Shown here: positions 1-9,534 of the stretch, piece by piece
How positions within the stretch are numbered: the stretch's first letter is position 1
How the letters are laid out: every line of letters begins with the position of its first letter
Assembly: GCA_958295915.1 (NCBI GenBank)
Contig: OY282381.1
Coordinates: 1,696,722-1,760,721 of the forward strand
Direction of reading: 5' to 3'
Length of the DNA: 64,000 nucleotides
DNA from: an uncultured Caldilineaceae bacterium
GTDB lineage: Bacteria; Chloroflexota; Anaerolineae; Caldilineales; Caldilineaceae
Made by a program: the position numbers and the translations under genes
Notes under the pieces: generated by a model
What the model was told of the DNA's origin: nothing
What the model saw: the letters and a program-made list of their open reading frames with translations, nothing else
Database searches by the model: none

Positions 1-1
1 T

Positions 2-130
2 ATTCCTCTGGGACGCATGGCCGAAACGGATGAAATCGCGGATATGGCTCTGTTCCTGGCTTCGGATCGGGCAGCCAGCATCACCGGCGCGGACATTCTC
101 ATCGACGGTGGAGCGACGGCAAGTGTCTGA
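2..130 (+). CDS. Short-chain dehydrogenase/reductase, C-terminal end (partial)
   Basis: The window opens inside this gene; only the last 42 codons and a TGA stop are present. The visible end carries the usual SDR C-terminal pattern: LGRM, an FLASD helix, then ITGADILIDGG before the terminus. SDRs use NAD(P)H to reduce or oxidise alcohols and ketones in the cytoplasm, but the catalytic Tyr-Lys part lies outside the window, so the substrate cannot be inferred. The stop overlaps the likely GTG start of the MFS gene, so the two are probably co-transcribed. Confidence 0.8.
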   Translation: MPLGRMAETDEIADMALFLASDRAASITGADILIDGGATASV

Positions 131-1376
131 GTCGGTCCCGTCGGCTGTCACCCAGGGACCGACAACGCCCCCCGGGGACAACGCCTACCGCTGGTACATT
201 CTCATCCTGGCCGCCTTGACCCATACCCTCGTCGTGGGCATGCCCATGATGTCGCTACCGGTTCTGTTCGGCGAGATTGCCGCGGATCTGTCCCTTGATC
301 TGGTGCAGATCGGTTTCGTCTGGGGCGCGTCTGCGCTGTTGGGAATCGGGATGAGCCTGACCGGTGGTGTCATCGGCGACCGCATCGGCGCCAGGCGGAT
401 GCTGGTGATCGCCTGCCTGCTATCCGGAATTACCGGCGCAACGCGGGCGCTTGCCGGCGGCTACGTCAGCCTGACGGGAACCGTTCTGGTAGCGGGTCTC
501 TTCCCGATGGCTGTGCCGATGAATGTCCACAAGACCTGCGGCATCTGGTTCTCCGGGCCGCGCTTGGGATTGGCGAATGGCGTCGTCTCCGCAGGCATGG
601 CCTTCGGATTCCTTCTCGGCTCACTGATCAGCGCAACAGTTCTATCGCCACTGCTGGGGGGCTGGCGCCCTGTGTTGCTGTTCTACGGGGCGCTGGCAGT
701 GATCGTCAGTGTGCTGTGGGCGTTCACAAAACCTGAGCCATGCGCCAGCAGTGAACCGACCGCCGATTCACCGGCTCAACCTTCCCTGGGCTATTCGATG
801 CTGCGCGTCGGCCGTCTGCGCAATGTCTGGCTGCTGGGGCTGGCGATGTTCGGGATCGGCGGCGCGATTCAAGGCTCTCTCGGCTATTTGCCCCTGTATC
901 TGCGCGGGCAGGGTTGGGAGCCGAGAGCGGCGGACAGCGCGCTGGCGAGTTTCCATTTCGCCAGTCTGCTTTTTACAATTCCTCTGGCCCTGCTGTCCGA
1001 TCGGTTGGGTGCGCGCCGTCCGCTGCTATTGGTGGCAGCCTTGATGATCGCAGTCGGCTTCGGCCTCTTGTCCGTCGCTCAGGGGATAGTTGTCTGGCTG
1101 GCCGTCATCTTCGCCGGCAGTATGCGGGACGGGTATATGGCGACGCTGATGACGATGATTATCGAACTGCGCGGCGTAGGCCCGGCCTTTGCCGGCACGG
1201 CCACGGGCCTGATTATGGGCATTTCTCGCATCGGCTCTGTGGTAGCCCCACCCATCGGCAACAGCCTGGAAGCCATTGGGCCGAGTGCGCCGTTTCTCTT
1301 CTGGTCGGCGCTGGCTCTGGTCGGCTGGGCCGCGCTGACAGCCGTGCGCGAGGAGGGTAAGCCGGCGTGCGTTTAG
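123..1376 (+). CDS. MFS transporter
   Basis: A protein of about 417 residues with roughly twelve hydrophobic helices, the major facilitator superfamily architecture. GDRIGARRML after the second helix is the MFS loop 2-3 signature, and SDRLGARRPLL is its pseudo-repeat in the second half. A longer reading frame begins inside the SDR gene, but the GTG at 123 has GGTGGAG about 10 bases upstream and places the first helix (YRWYILILAAL) near residue 20, so that start is preferred. It overlaps the SDR stop by a few bases, suggesting translational coupling. The substrate is unknown; its neighbours suggest an organic acid or ring compound. Confidence 0.85.
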   Translation: MSESVPSAVTQGPTTPPGDNAYRWYILILAALTHTLVVGMPMMSLPVLFGEIAADLSLDLVQIGFVWGASALLGIGMSLTGGVIGDRIGARRMLVIACLLSGITGATRALAGGYVSLTGTVLVAGLFPMAVPMNVHKTCGIWFSGPRLGLANGVVSAGMAFGFLLGSLISATVLSPLLGGWRPVLLFYGALAVIVSVLWAFTKPEPCASSEPTADSPAQPSLGYSMLRVGRLRNVWLLGLAMFGIGGAIQGSLGYLPLYLRGQGWEPRAADSALASFHFASLLFTIPLALLSDRLGARRPLLLVAALMIAVGFGLLSVAQGIVVWLAVIFAGSMRDGYMATLMTMIIELRGVGPAFAGTATGLIMGISRIGSVVAPPIGNSLEAIGPSAPFLFWSALALVGWAALTAVREEGKPACV

Positions 1377-1530
1377 CCGATCTTCTCAGCTGCCTTGCAC
1401 CCATGCGCAGACGACTTGCTGCCTCCAACATCGGTCGCTATACTGGGAATGGGACTGTAGGGAGCGCATCCTTGCATGGTCTCCGTAACAGAACGATTCC
1501 ACAGATTCTATTTTGACCATAGGAGATCAA

Positions 1531-3312
1531 ATGTCTACAACAGTCGCCGCTGATGCCTATCAGCGAATTGCAACTGTCGCAGAGGTTACAAAAGTCGGAC
1601 TGCGCACCGTCCACGTGAACGGCCATGTCATTGTCCTCGTCCATCATGAAGGCGAAATCTACGCGCTGGACAACCGCTGCCCCCATATGGGCTTCCCCCT
1701 CGATAGGGGCAGCGTCCAGGATGGCATTCTTACCTGCCATTGGCATCACGCCCGCTTCGATCTCTGCACCGGCGGCTCCTTCGATCTGTGGGCGGACGAC
1801 ACCCCCAACTTCCCGGTGGAGGTGCGAAACGGTGATGTCTTTGTGAACGTCACGCCCCGACACGATCCGGTAGAACACCAAGGCAAACGGCTGGCCGTCG
1901 GGCTGGAGCGCAACCTTTCGCTGGTGCTGGCGAAGGCAGTGATCACCCTGGTGGACGAAGCCGACGATACCCTGTCGCCCTTTGCCGCCGGCCTGAATTT
2001 CGGCGTCCACTATCGGATGCAGGGCTGGGGCCAGGGGCTGACCATGCTCACCTGCTTCCAAAATCTCTTGCCCAGCCTGCGACGGGAGGATCGAGCTCGA
2101 GCCTTGGCCCATGGCTTGGCTGCGGTCGCGTCCGATACGGCCGCTAGCTCGCCCCGATTTCTGGTAACGCCTCTGCCCGACGGTAGCCCGGACCTGGCAA
2201 CTCTGAAGCAATGGTTCCGTCGCTTTATTCTTGTGCGCGATGCAGAAGGCGCGGAGCGCTGCATCGTCACAGCTCTGCGGGCCGGCGCCGGTCCGCAACA
2301 GATGGCGGATATTCTCTTCAGCGCAGCCACGGACTTTCGCTACATCGACGTAGGACATCCCCTGGACTTTACAAACAAAGCCTTCGAAGCGCTGGAGATC
2401 GTCGGTTGGGAGCAAGCGGAAACGGTTCTGACAAGCCTGGTGCCTGGCTATGCATCGGCCCGGCGGATGGAGGAGTCCAACGCCTGGCGCAATCCCATCG
2501 ATCTGATCGAGCTGCTGCGGGATGCGCGCGCCCAGATCCCCGATGCCTTGGCTATGGGTCAGTCCAACCGAGGCCGGTGGGCTGGACGCGAGAGATTGGC
2601 GCCGGTCTTACTGGACGATGATCCGCAGGCCATTGTCGACGGGCTACTGGCGGCGCTGCGGGCCGGCGCCAGCGAAGTGGAACTGGCCGCGACGGTCGCC
2701 TATAGCGCGGCCCTACGCATCGCTCGCTTCCACACGAGCAACGAATTCAGCGATTGGGACACAGCGCTGCACACCTTCACCTTCGCCAACGCCGTCCATC
2801 AGGGCCTGCGCCGACTGGAGGGATACGAGCCGCCAGATGGCTATCCACATCTGCTGCGGGGGGTCTTCGATGGCGCCCTGAGCATCTATCTGGACCGGTT
2901 CCTCAACATTCCCGCGGCCCGGCTCCCGGCCGCGCCCGATGTCAATGGCACAGTGCCCCATGTTCCTCCCCTGGCGGAGCTGCTGGATCAGCAGCAGCAG
3001 GTGAACCCCGCCGGCGGCGCGGTAGGCGACTATCTTTTTCAGGGTGGGGCCGCGGCGGCGCTGCGCGCGGAGCTGGGCGCACTGCTGCTGCGGGAGGACC
3101 GTAATTTCCACACGATCCAGTGTATCGAAGCGGCCTTCCGCCAGCACGACCTGCTGGCTGCCGAGCCGGATTCCCAGGCAGAGGCGGTGCATGTGCTGGT
3201 GGCCGCAGCCCGCTATCTGGCGGCCCACGCGCCAACGATGCGCGCGCAGGGCCAGACCTTCGGCATCGCCCGACGACTGCATCGCAATGAGAAGCTGTTT
3301 GAGGGAGAGTAG
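1531..3312 (+). CDS. Rieske [2Fe-2S] domain protein with long helical C-terminal region
   Basis: About 593 residues. The N-terminal 105 residues form a Rieske domain with both cluster-binding boxes visible: CPHMGFPL and, about 20 residues later, CHWHHARF. Such domains carry electrons in oxygenases and respiratory complexes. The remaining roughly 480 residues are alpha-helical and not a recognised ring-hydroxylase catalytic domain. They contain an internal duplication: ALRAGAGPQQMADILFSAA near residue 250 and ALRAGASEVELAATVAYSAA near 375, each followed by a stretch rich in His, Asp and aromatics. The start chosen has AGGAGA 5 bases upstream. It lies between an MFS transporter and a CrtI-like flavoprotein, fitting an oxidative pathway. 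The enzymatic role of the C-terminal part is unknown. Confidence 0.8.
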   Translation: MSTTVAADAYQRIATVAEVTKVGLRTVHVNGHVIVLVHHEGEIYALDNRCPHMGFPLDRGSVQDGILTCHWHHARFDLCTGGSFDLWADDTPNFPVEVRNGDVFVNVTPRHDPVEHQGKRLAVGLERNLSLVLAKAVITLVDEADDTLSPFAAGLNFGVHYRMQGWGQGLTMLTCFQNLLPSLRREDRARALAHGLAAVASDTAASSPRFLVTPLPDGSPDLATLKQWFRRFILVRDAEGAERCIVTALRAGAGPQQMADILFSAATDFRYIDVGHPLDFTNKAFEALEIVGWEQAETVLTSLVPGYASARRMEESNAWRNPIDLIELLRDARAQIPDALAMGQSNRGRWAGRERLAPVLLDDDPQAIVDGLLAALRAGASEVELAATVAYSAALRIARFHTSNEFSDWDTALHTFTFANAVHQGLRRLEGYEPPDGYPHLLRGVFDGALSIYLDRFLNIPAARLPAAPDVNGTVPHVPPLAELLDQQQQVNPAGGAVGDYLFQGGAAAALRAELGALLLREDRNFHTIQCIEAAFRQHDLLAAEPDSQAEAVHVLVAAARYLAAHAPTMRAQGQTFGIARRLHRNEKLFEGE

Positions 3313-3624
3313 CGCCAGGCGGCAGTTATCTGTAGTCTGTCTGTTCGTACACCGCGTATCGACGGCTCGGTCGATACGCGGCTACTCTATTCTGCCAGCT
3401 TAGAATCAATCGAATTGAGGGCGCGCCAGGACGCGGAGACGCAACGAAAAACTGGTGAATTCATTGCGTCCCTGCGGCGTCTGTATCTTTACGTTGTTCA
3501 ATGGAGCGTGCGAAAGTGGGCGTGAAGGCGCTGAACGTCAGAGGTATGGTCAAATATGACACAGCATGACAAGCGATTGAGGGGAGTAATCGCTACAAAG
3601 GCGTACTGACGCACAAACTGACCG
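3313..3624. other. Intergenic region with imperfect inverted repeat
   Basis: No gene is visible. An imperfect inverted repeat at about 3430-3481 pairs GACGCGGAGACGCAA with TTGCGTCCCTGCGGCGTC. It resembles dispersed palindromic filler rather than a terminator because no T-tract follows. No convincing promoter was recognised before the next gene. Confidence 0.4.
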
Positions 3625-5040
3625 ATGGGAAACTATGATGCCGTTGTTGTCGGCTCCGGTCCGAACGGGCTGGCCGCAGCCATTACAATCGCGCGCGCAG
3701 GCCGTTCCGTTCTCGTAATCGAAGCGAAGGAAACGGTCGGCGGGGGCACTCGCACCCTTGAACTTACCCTACCCGGCTTCCGCCATGACATCTGCGCGGC
3801 GATTCATCCCCTGGCGCTTGGGTCGCCTTTTTTTCGCACGCTGCCGCTGGAGCGTTTCGGGGTGGAGTGGGTTCAGCCGGAGATTCCGCTGGCGCATCCG
3901 CTGGACGATGACTCGGCGGTCGGTCTCTATCGTTCGTTGACGCAGATGGCGTCGTCCATCGGCAGGGACGGCGCGAGCTGGGTCCGACTCTTTGGCCCGC
4001 TGGTGGCAGACTGGCAGAAGTTGGCGCCGGCACTACTGGGACCGCTCCCTCTGACAGTGCATCTGCCGGCGCTGGCGCGTTTTGGCATACCCGGCGGGTT
4101 GCCCGCTCCTCTATTGTCTCGCCTGTTTTTCCGTGAAGAACGAGCGCGAGCTCTCTTCGCCGGGCTTGTCGCCCATTCGTTTCTGGATTTTCGGCAGCTA
4201 TTCACCTCCTCCTTCGGGCTGGTGCTGGGAATTCTGGCCCACGCAGTGGGATGGCCCTTTCCTCAGGGCGGTTCTCAGGCCATTGCAGACGCCATGGCCG
4301 CTTATCTGCGGGCTTTGGGTGGGGATATCGTGGCCGGCTGGCAGGTACAGTCATTGGACGAACTGCCGCCCAGTCGGACGATTCTGCTGGATGTGACACC
4401 TCGGCAAATTTTACGGCTGGCGGGATCTCGGCTGCCCGCAGGCTATCGGCGTCGATTGGAGAGATATCGCTACGGCCCAGGGGTACATAAAGTGGACTAT
4501 GCACTGAGCGATCCTGTGCCTTGGCGGGCGGCGATATGTCGTCGCGCAGGAACGGTTCATGTGGGTGGCGCCCTGGCGGAGATCGCTGCATCCGAGAAAG
4601 CGACGAGCAGCGGACAGATACCGGAACGTCCATATGTGCTGGTAGCGCAGCAGAGCCTATTCGATAGGACACGGGCGCCAGCGGGCAAGCACACGCTTTG
4701 GGCCTACTGCCACACACCTCATGGCTCGACGATCGATATGACGGAGGCCATGGAGGCACAGATCGAAAGATTTGCCCCCGGCTTTCAAGACACGATTCTG
4801 GCGCGCGCCGTTCACAACAACGCCGACTACGAGCGCTATAATCCGAACTATGTGGGCGGCGACATCAACAGCGGCGTGCAGGATCTGCGTCAGCTCTGGA
4901 CCCGACCGGCGCTGCGTTTTCCGCCGTACAGCACACCGATTCCCGGCCTTTACCTCTGCTCCTCCTCCACCCCGCCCGGCGGGGGTGTCCATGGTATGTG
5001 TGGATTCCACGCGGCCCGCGCGGCGTTGAAACGATTGTGA
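3625..5040 (+). CDS. FAD-dependent oxidoreductase, phytoene desaturase (CrtI)-like
   Basis: 471 residues. The N-terminus has a dinucleotide-binding fold, VVGSGPNGLAAAITIARAG, followed by the acidic residue of the second strand (VIEAKETVGGGTRT), the standard FAD site of the CrtI/amine oxidase superfamily. The C-terminus has the matching second FAD motif, GLYLCSSSTPPGGGVHGMCG. The family covers carotenoid desaturases/isomerases and many uncharacterised flavoproteins. No other carotenoid genes (crtB, crtE) occur here, so a carotenoid role is not supported. It follows the Rieske gene by 312 bp on the same strand and may share its pathway. Confidence 0.82.
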   Translation: MGNYDAVVVGSGPNGLAAAITIARAGRSVLVIEAKETVGGGTRTLELTLPGFRHDICAAIHPLALGSPFFRTLPLERFGVEWVQPEIPLAHPLDDDSAVGLYRSLTQMASSIGRDGASWVRLFGPLVADWQKLAPALLGPLPLTVHLPALARFGIPGGLPAPLLSRLFFREERARALFAGLVAHSFLDFRQLFTSSFGLVLGILAHAVGWPFPQGGSQAIADAMAAYLRALGGDIVAGWQVQSLDELPPSRTILLDVTPRQILRLAGSRLPAGYRRRLERYRYGPGVHKVDYALSDPVPWRAAICRRAGTVHVGGALAEIAASEKATSSGQIPERPYVLVAQQSLFDRTRAPAGKHTLWAYCHTPHGSTIDMTEAMEAQIERFAPGFQDTILARAVHNNADYERYNPNYVGGDINSGVQDLRQLWTRPALRFPPYSTPIPGLYLCSSSTPPGGGVHGMCGFHAARAALKRL

Positions 5041-5057
5041 CCAAACAGCCTCTTACC

Positions 5058-5090
5058 TGTCGCGCCCAACAGTGGCGAGCAATGCAACCT
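5058..5090 (+). repeat. F1 palindromic element (single copy)
   Basis: One 33-bp copy of the window-wide F1 family: core CGCGCCCAACAGTGGCGAGC then tail AATGCAACCT. The loop reads CAACAGT rather than the consensus CTACAGT, the variant also found in the epimerase gene. It lies between two convergent genes. Confidence 0.7.
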
Positions 5091-5099
5091 CTTTTCATG

Positions 5100-5114
5100 C
5101 GGGCGAGACGCCCG
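5100..5114. terminator. Hairpin with AGA loop between convergent genes (F4 type)
   Basis: A perfect 6-bp GC stem, CGGGCG-AGA-CGCCCG, lies between the convergent CrtI-like and ArsA genes. No T-tract follows, so factor-independent termination is doubtful. The same design, GCAGGCG-AGA-CGCCTGC, recurs at 54877-54893, so this may be a repeat family rather than a dedicated terminator. Confidence 0.4.
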
Positions 5115-5147
5115 AGATCCCAGGGAGTGTTCCTATCAATCCGGACA

Positions 5148-6425
5148 TCAGGCCACGGATTCGCCTTGCAGGCGAGCTTTCAGCTGCGCCCAAGGGCTGG
5201 TCTGTATCGACTCGGCGGCATCTTCCGAGTCGAACTCTTCCTTGCGGAACAGAATATTCAGCCGGTCGCCTTCGTATTTTGCGCCGTCGATCTCCAGCCG
5301 CGCCAGGCCAATTGGCAAGGCGATATTGCGTTTCCAGTTGCCGATACGAACAATCAGCTCGTCCACAACGCTACGATGCAGGTTGACTTCATCCTTTTCC
5401 ACCAGAGGCAGGGCGATACTGAGTATGTAATGGCCGTTGCGGGCGTAGATCTTTTGCGGTTCGCCCTGATAGTATATTTGGGTGGGGTCGCCGCTCCCAC
5501 CGCGCACCGGATCAGTCCCAAAAATCGTTGCGGCCATACGCTGGAGCATCTCCTGGCCCAGCACTTCTTCCTCAAAAAACGGAATACGAAAGATCGGAAG
5601 CGGGTGGAATGCTTCTTCAACCAGGGCCAGATTGCGCTGCTGCGCTTCGATCCAACCGTTGAAGTAGTCCTCTTGCAGTTCCTGCGGAAAGACCCGATTG
5701 CAGACAATGGAATCGACTGCATATCCATACAAATTGAGGTAGGCGTAGGCTCGCTGCGCCTCTTTGATGACCATTTTTTCCGGGTTTATCACCAGTCGCA
5801 TACTGCTGATGTTGCTGTCGCTCAGAAGCAGACTGGTGCGTTCCAGCACATCCACCAGCTCTTCGACGCTCTCGAATATATCGTCGTCCGGCAACGGGAA
5901 ATCACTCATACGGGACATGATTGGCCGAGCGATCTGCAATGTCCGACGCTCGAAAGGCATGATCTTCTCGATATACCAGCGAGCTATATCCGGAAAGCTA
6001 AGTAGCTGCAAGGTGGACCCGGTCGGCGCAGCATCGATGACAATGGCGTCGTACACGCCACTTTCGGCCAGATGTGTAATCTGCATCAGGCTGGCGAGTT
6101 CTTCCATCCCCGGCAAAACTGACGTCTCTTCGGCGACGAGGGAATCCATTCCCCGCCAGGCGAAGAGCGCGTTCAGATACTCCTGCACCCGACCCCAGTA
6201 TTTGTCCATCTGATGGAGCAGATCGATCTCCTGGCCCCACAAATTGGGCGTCAGTTCCACAAGCTCGTTGCCAATGCGGGTGTTGAAGCTATCGCCGAGA
6301 CTATGCGCGGAGTCGGTGCTGAGGACTACAGTCCGGTAGCCCAATTCAGCGCAACGCAGAGCGGAGGCCGCGCTGACGCTCGTCTTGCCAACGCCACCTT
6401 TTCCAGTGTAGAGTAAAATACGCAT
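5148..6425 (-). CDS. ArsA/Get3-type anion-transporting ATPase
   Basis: About 425 residues. The N-terminal deviant Walker A motif TGKGGVGKTS, the switch STDSAHSLGD and the DAAPTGSTLQLL segment identify the ArsA/Get3 ATPase family. The C-terminal 90 residues, beginning ARNGHYILSIALPL and containing a hydrophobic beta-rich GDRLNILFR stretch, match the HSP20-like tail of one ArsA subfamily. Such proteins energise arsenite export or deliver membrane proteins. No arsB, arsC or arsR is nearby, so an arsenic role is unproven. The chosen ATG has GGAGAG six bases upstream; two in-frame start codons further upstream lack such spacing. Confidence 0.85.
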   Translation of the reverse strand: MRILLYTGKGGVGKTSVSAASALRCAELGYRTVVLSTDSAHSLGDSFNTRIGNELVELTPNLWGQEIDLLHQMDKYWGRVQEYLNALFAWRGMDSLVAEETSVLPGMEELASLMQITHLAESGVYDAIVIDAAPTGSTLQLLSFPDIARWYIEKIMPFERRTLQIARPIMSRMSDFPLPDDDIFESVEELVDVLERTSLLLSDSNISSMRLVINPEKMVIKEAQRAYAYLNLYGYAVDSIVCNRVFPQELQEDYFNGWIEAQQRNLALVEEAFHPLPIFRIPFFEEEVLGQEMLQRMAATIFGTDPVRGGSGDPTQIYYQGEPQKIYARNGHYILSIALPLVEKDEVNLHRSVVDELIVRIGNWKRNIALPIGLARLEIDGAKYEGDRLNILFRKEEFDSEDAAESIQTSPWAQLKARLQGESVA

Positions 6426-6507
6426 CAACATCTCTCCGTGGTTGTACAAGCTAGAACAACTCTGTGCGAGTGTGTCCGATCACCGCATGGCTGTTATCAC
6501 CCTGGCT

Positions 6508-6540
6508 ACGTCGCGCTCCACAGTCGCGCGCAAAACAACC
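6508..6540 (+). repeat. F1 palindromic element (single copy)
   Basis: A diverged 33-bp F1 copy: TCGCGCTCCACAGTCGCGCG then tail CAAAACAACC. It lies in the spacer between the SH3b-repeat gene and the ArsA-like gene, both on the minus strand. Confidence 0.55.
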
Positions 6541-6620
6541 ATAAATACAAACGCCGCATGGCTGAAGTGGCCGACACGGCGCTGTGCTGTCGCAAACTGA
6601 GTGGCAACAAGTCGGTGTGT

Positions 6621-8171
6621 CTACTCCTCGGTATCCTCGGCCTCGGCGCCTTCTTCTGCCTCTACAGGCACATCTGCCGGCGCGTTGTCCACCAATGCAG
6701 CGAAAACCCATTGGCCATTGTCGAGTTTGAGCCATTGGCCATCGGCGGACTGACCGACAATTATCAACTTCGTGCCGGCAGGGACTGAACCGACAATCGT
6801 CGCGCCAAGGCCGGGGCCGTCTCGCAGATTGGCATCGACGTTTACGACTACCGACGCAACTGGTTTATCCTCGCTTGTCTGTGCAGCTGGTTCATCTTCG
6901 GACGCGTCCGGAACCGGTTCACTGTCAGCATTCACATTATTCGAGGCAACTTCATCGGTTGAAGCAGGCGCCTCGTCAGGGATGCCTTCGTCGGTAGCGA
7001 TATCCTCTGCCTCGACCTCGACATCGGCGACTTCCTCGGCCTCTACAGGCACATCTGTCGGCGCATTGTCCACGAGTCCAACGAAAATCCAGGAACCGTC
7101 TTCAAGTTTCAGCCACTCGCCGCTGGGGTCCTGTGCGACAATTGTCAAGACATGCCCCTGATCGACGCCGCCAACACGATCGAATTGGAGACCGGGACCG
7201 GAGCGCAGATTGGCAGGGGCGTTGGTAACCGATCCCGGTTGTTCAGGGTCTGTGTCCGAAGCCGGCGGTGAACCCAGAGCGCCGTCTTCAGTGACAACCG
7301 GTACATCAATCGCTTCAGTGATAAGGTCGGTAAACAGCCACGCGCCGCTTTCAAGCAGATACCATTCATTATCGGCAGATTTGCCGACAATCATTACGTC
7401 TGAGTCGAAATAGACACCATCTACCCGGTCAAATTCAACGCCAGGGCCGGAACGCAGGTTCGCGTCTGCATTGACGACGGCCTTGACAGCCACAGGTTGG
7501 ACCACCGACGTGGCAATGGGCGTTGCAGATTGAGTCGGCTGCTCCTGTTCTACAGATTCTGCGGTGGGCTGCTGCGTCTCCGCCATCACAATAGCGACCT
7601 GAGCCTGCGGGGCCTCGACCAAGGCATCGGCCCCAATCCACATACCGTCTTCTAATCGATACCAGCGACCGCTGGGGTCTTTGCCATTGACGGTGACTGT
7701 TGCACCTGCGGCTACCAGCCCAATGACGTCCGCATCCGCGCTGGGAGCAGCGCGCAAATCTGTTTGCTCGATCACTGCCACCGAAATTGATACAGGCTGC
7801 CCGTCTGAGCCCATAGATAGTTCAGGCTCCGGCGTCACAGATTCCGGAGTAAGCGGCGTGATGGTGGGCGTTGGGGGCACAGGCGTGGCCGGCGGTGGAG
7901 TGGGTGTGCCCGGATCCGGCGTGGCCGTTTCCATGCCCTCAGGCTCTGCAGGAAACAGGGCGTCGATTCTCGTTGACAACGAATCGGTGAGGACATCCAA
8001 CCGTTCGCGCAGCACCGCCGGATCAGTGAGCTCCCTCACCTGCGCCGGTAGGATCTCTTGAAGACTAGGCACAAAAAATCGCGCAGCCAGAAGGCCAATA
8101 AGGCTGAGCCAGACAATGCTTACAAGAACTGCGACGACTCTCTTCACATTTCTCTTCACATTTGTTGGCAT
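6621..8171 (-). CDS. Membrane-anchored protein with four SH3b repeats
   Basis: 516 residues. One transmembrane helix near residues 11-33 (AVLVSIVWLSLIGLLAARF) follows a basic N-terminus, so the rest should face outside. A Pro/Thr-rich linker (PGTPTPPPATPVPPTPT) leads to four bacterial SH3 (SH3b) domains. Each has an LR-x-GPG or LRAAPS core, then W-Y/L-K/R-L-E/D and a terminal WIFxxLV-type strand. Acidic Glu/Ala-rich linkers separate the last domains. SH3b domains usually bind peptidoglycan or peptides, suggesting an envelope role. GAGAGAAG lies just before the ATG. No catalytic domain is visible. Confidence 0.8.
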   Translation of the reverse strand: MPTNVKRNVKRVVAVLVSIVWLSLIGLLAARFFVPSLQEILPAQVRELTDPAVLRERLDVLTDSLSTRIDALFPAEPEGMETATPDPGTPTPPPATPVPPTPTITPLTPESVTPEPELSMGSDGQPVSISVAVIEQTDLRAAPSADADVIGLVAAGATVTVNGKDPSGRWYRLEDGMWIGADALVEAPQAQVAIVMAETQQPTAESVEQEQPTQSATPIATSVVQPVAVKAVVNADANLRSGPGVEFDRVDGVYFDSDVMIVGKSADNEWYLLESGAWLFTDLITEAIDVPVVTEDGALGSPPASDTDPEQPGSVTNAPANLRSGPGLQFDRVGGVDQGHVLTIVAQDPSGEWLKLEDGSWIFVGLVDNAPTDVPVEAEEVADVEVEAEDIATDEGIPDEAPASTDEVASNNVNADSEPVPDASEDEPAAQTSEDKPVASVVVNVDANLRDGPGLGATIVGSVPAGTKLIIVGQSADGQWLKLDNGQWVFAALVDNAPADVPVEAEEGAEAEDTEE

Positions 8172-8818
8172 TCGCTTCTCTCGCCAAATGACTGTGTAGC
8201 TAGGTCGGATCGATCTATTTAAATTTATGTATGCGTCAAGTTATGAGCGACTGTGCATTAGGCAAGAGTCAGCACGGGGGTTAAATTCCTGAAGTAGAAT
8301 AACAGACCTCGAAACAGCTACTCTCCATATACTACCGTATACTATTTTCTGCAAATAATTCTGCAAATAATATAGTGTAGCACAGCTTGGAGCAGTTCAC
8401 AATTGTACTTTTCGGGGGGTATGAAGTGTCTATACCACGAGACGTAGTTACCAGAATTTGGGGGCGCTTTACCGAGCAGGAACTTTCTATCGAGTGATCT
8501 CGTAATGAATAATGAATATAGTGAAGACAAACGTCAGACAAAAAACCAAATGTTGAGAGTTACCTGAGATCGAAGCTTATCAGGACGGGAAATATGCTGT
8601 GCCGTTCAAATGCAAATGGAACGCTAACTTTAGCGCAACAGAACTGTAACTTTCATAGGGTATCATTGATCAGATAACAAATCTAACGCGCCGTTTCTGA
8701 TGATAACGATTGCCTGTAGGGATGGGCAGAATCGTGAAACCGCCGACCGAATCCCGAACCGACGTCGAACGCTCATTGCCCTGGTTCTGCGGGGCAGTCA
8801 AGAAAAAGGATGTTACAT
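8172..8818. other. Divergent intergenic region, AT-rich
   Basis: About 650 bp between the divergently transcribed SH3b gene and the CRP/FNR gene. It is clearly more AT-rich than its surroundings. A short direct repeat, TCTGCAAATAAT twice in tandem, lies at about 8347-8370. Short open frames here lack ribosome sites and family features. Promoters for both genes must lie here, but none matched well enough to call. Confidence 0.4.
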
Positions 8819-9523
8819 ATGCTCGATACCCCTCACCAACACGCCACTGCCGGCGATGTCGTGGGCAGAAAATCCGGGCTATTGCAGACATTAATGGATC
8901 TCCAGAGCGACGACCCGTCGTTCGGGAAGCATGTGCGTATGCGATCATACAGCCCGAACGAGGTTGTGGCCGATGCGGCTGCGCTGAAGAGAGAAATGTT
9001 CGTTCTTATGCAGGGTAGAATCCATCTGGTCTGCCCCAATCATGAAGGCCGCCGGCTAGTCATAGGGTCGCTGGAGCCGGCTGCCATATTTGGCGAGGGC
9101 GCTTTGAACAGACCACGAGAGGCGAATGTCTTTGCGGAAGCGGATACAGATGTGGTGGTTTGGTCGATTCCGGCTGCCGAGGCGCGCGCTATGACGCTAC
9201 ACTACCCGATTCTGGGATGGGGGATGTTACAAACGTACGGCAAGCGGCTGCTTCAGGTGGAAAACAGGTTGGAAGATGTGGCGTACAAAAAGTTGCCGGA
9301 ACGATTGGCGGCTCTCCTCGTCGATCTGAGCAACTATAAAGATGGCATGATTCAGGGGATCAGCCATCAGATTTTGGCAGATCGACTCGGCACATATCGA
9401 GAAACGGTCAGCGCCATCCTGCGGGATTTCAAACGTCAGGGCTTTGTGGAATTGGGCTACCGCCGGATCGAGATCCTCGATGTTGAGGAGCTGAAAGAAA
9501 TCGCCGGTATCTGGGAGTGGTAG
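8819..9523 (+). CDS. CRP/FNR-family transcriptional regulator
   Basis: About 234 residues. Residues 40-130 form a cyclic-nucleotide-binding-like beta barrel (MFVLMQGRIHLVCPN, FGEGAL, NVFAEADTDVVVW). The C-terminal 80 residues are a winged helix with the recognition region ISHQILADRLGTYRETVSAI, the typical Crp HTH layout. The ligand is unclear: the FGEGAL segment resembles the phosphate-binding cassette but lacks the full cAMP-binding Arg-Ser pair. Of two close ATGs, the second (8819) has AAGGA at proper spacing. The gene stands alone and is followed by a strong hairpin. Confidence 0.85.
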   Translation: MLDTPHQHATAGDVVGRKSGLLQTLMDLQSDDPSFGKHVRMRSYSPNEVVADAAALKREMFVLMQGRIHLVCPNHEGRRLVIGSLEPAAIFGEGALNRPREANVFAEADTDVVVWSIPAAEARAMTLHYPILGWGMLQTYGKRLLQVENRLEDVAYKKLPERLAALLVDLSNYKDGMIQGISHQILADRLGTYRETVSAILRDFKRQGFVELGYRRIEILDVEELKEIAGIWEW

Positions 9524-9534
9524 CGAGGTACGGT

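Noticed and set aside
1438..2415. A 325-codon open frame opposite the Rieske gene
   Set aside because: It is the complement of a clearly coding gene with intact cysteine and histidine cluster motifs on the plus strand, and has no family features or ribosome site.
8332..8541. Short minus-strand genes in the AT-rich spacer
   Set aside because: No start signals, no recognisable family, and composition fits a non-coding promoter region.
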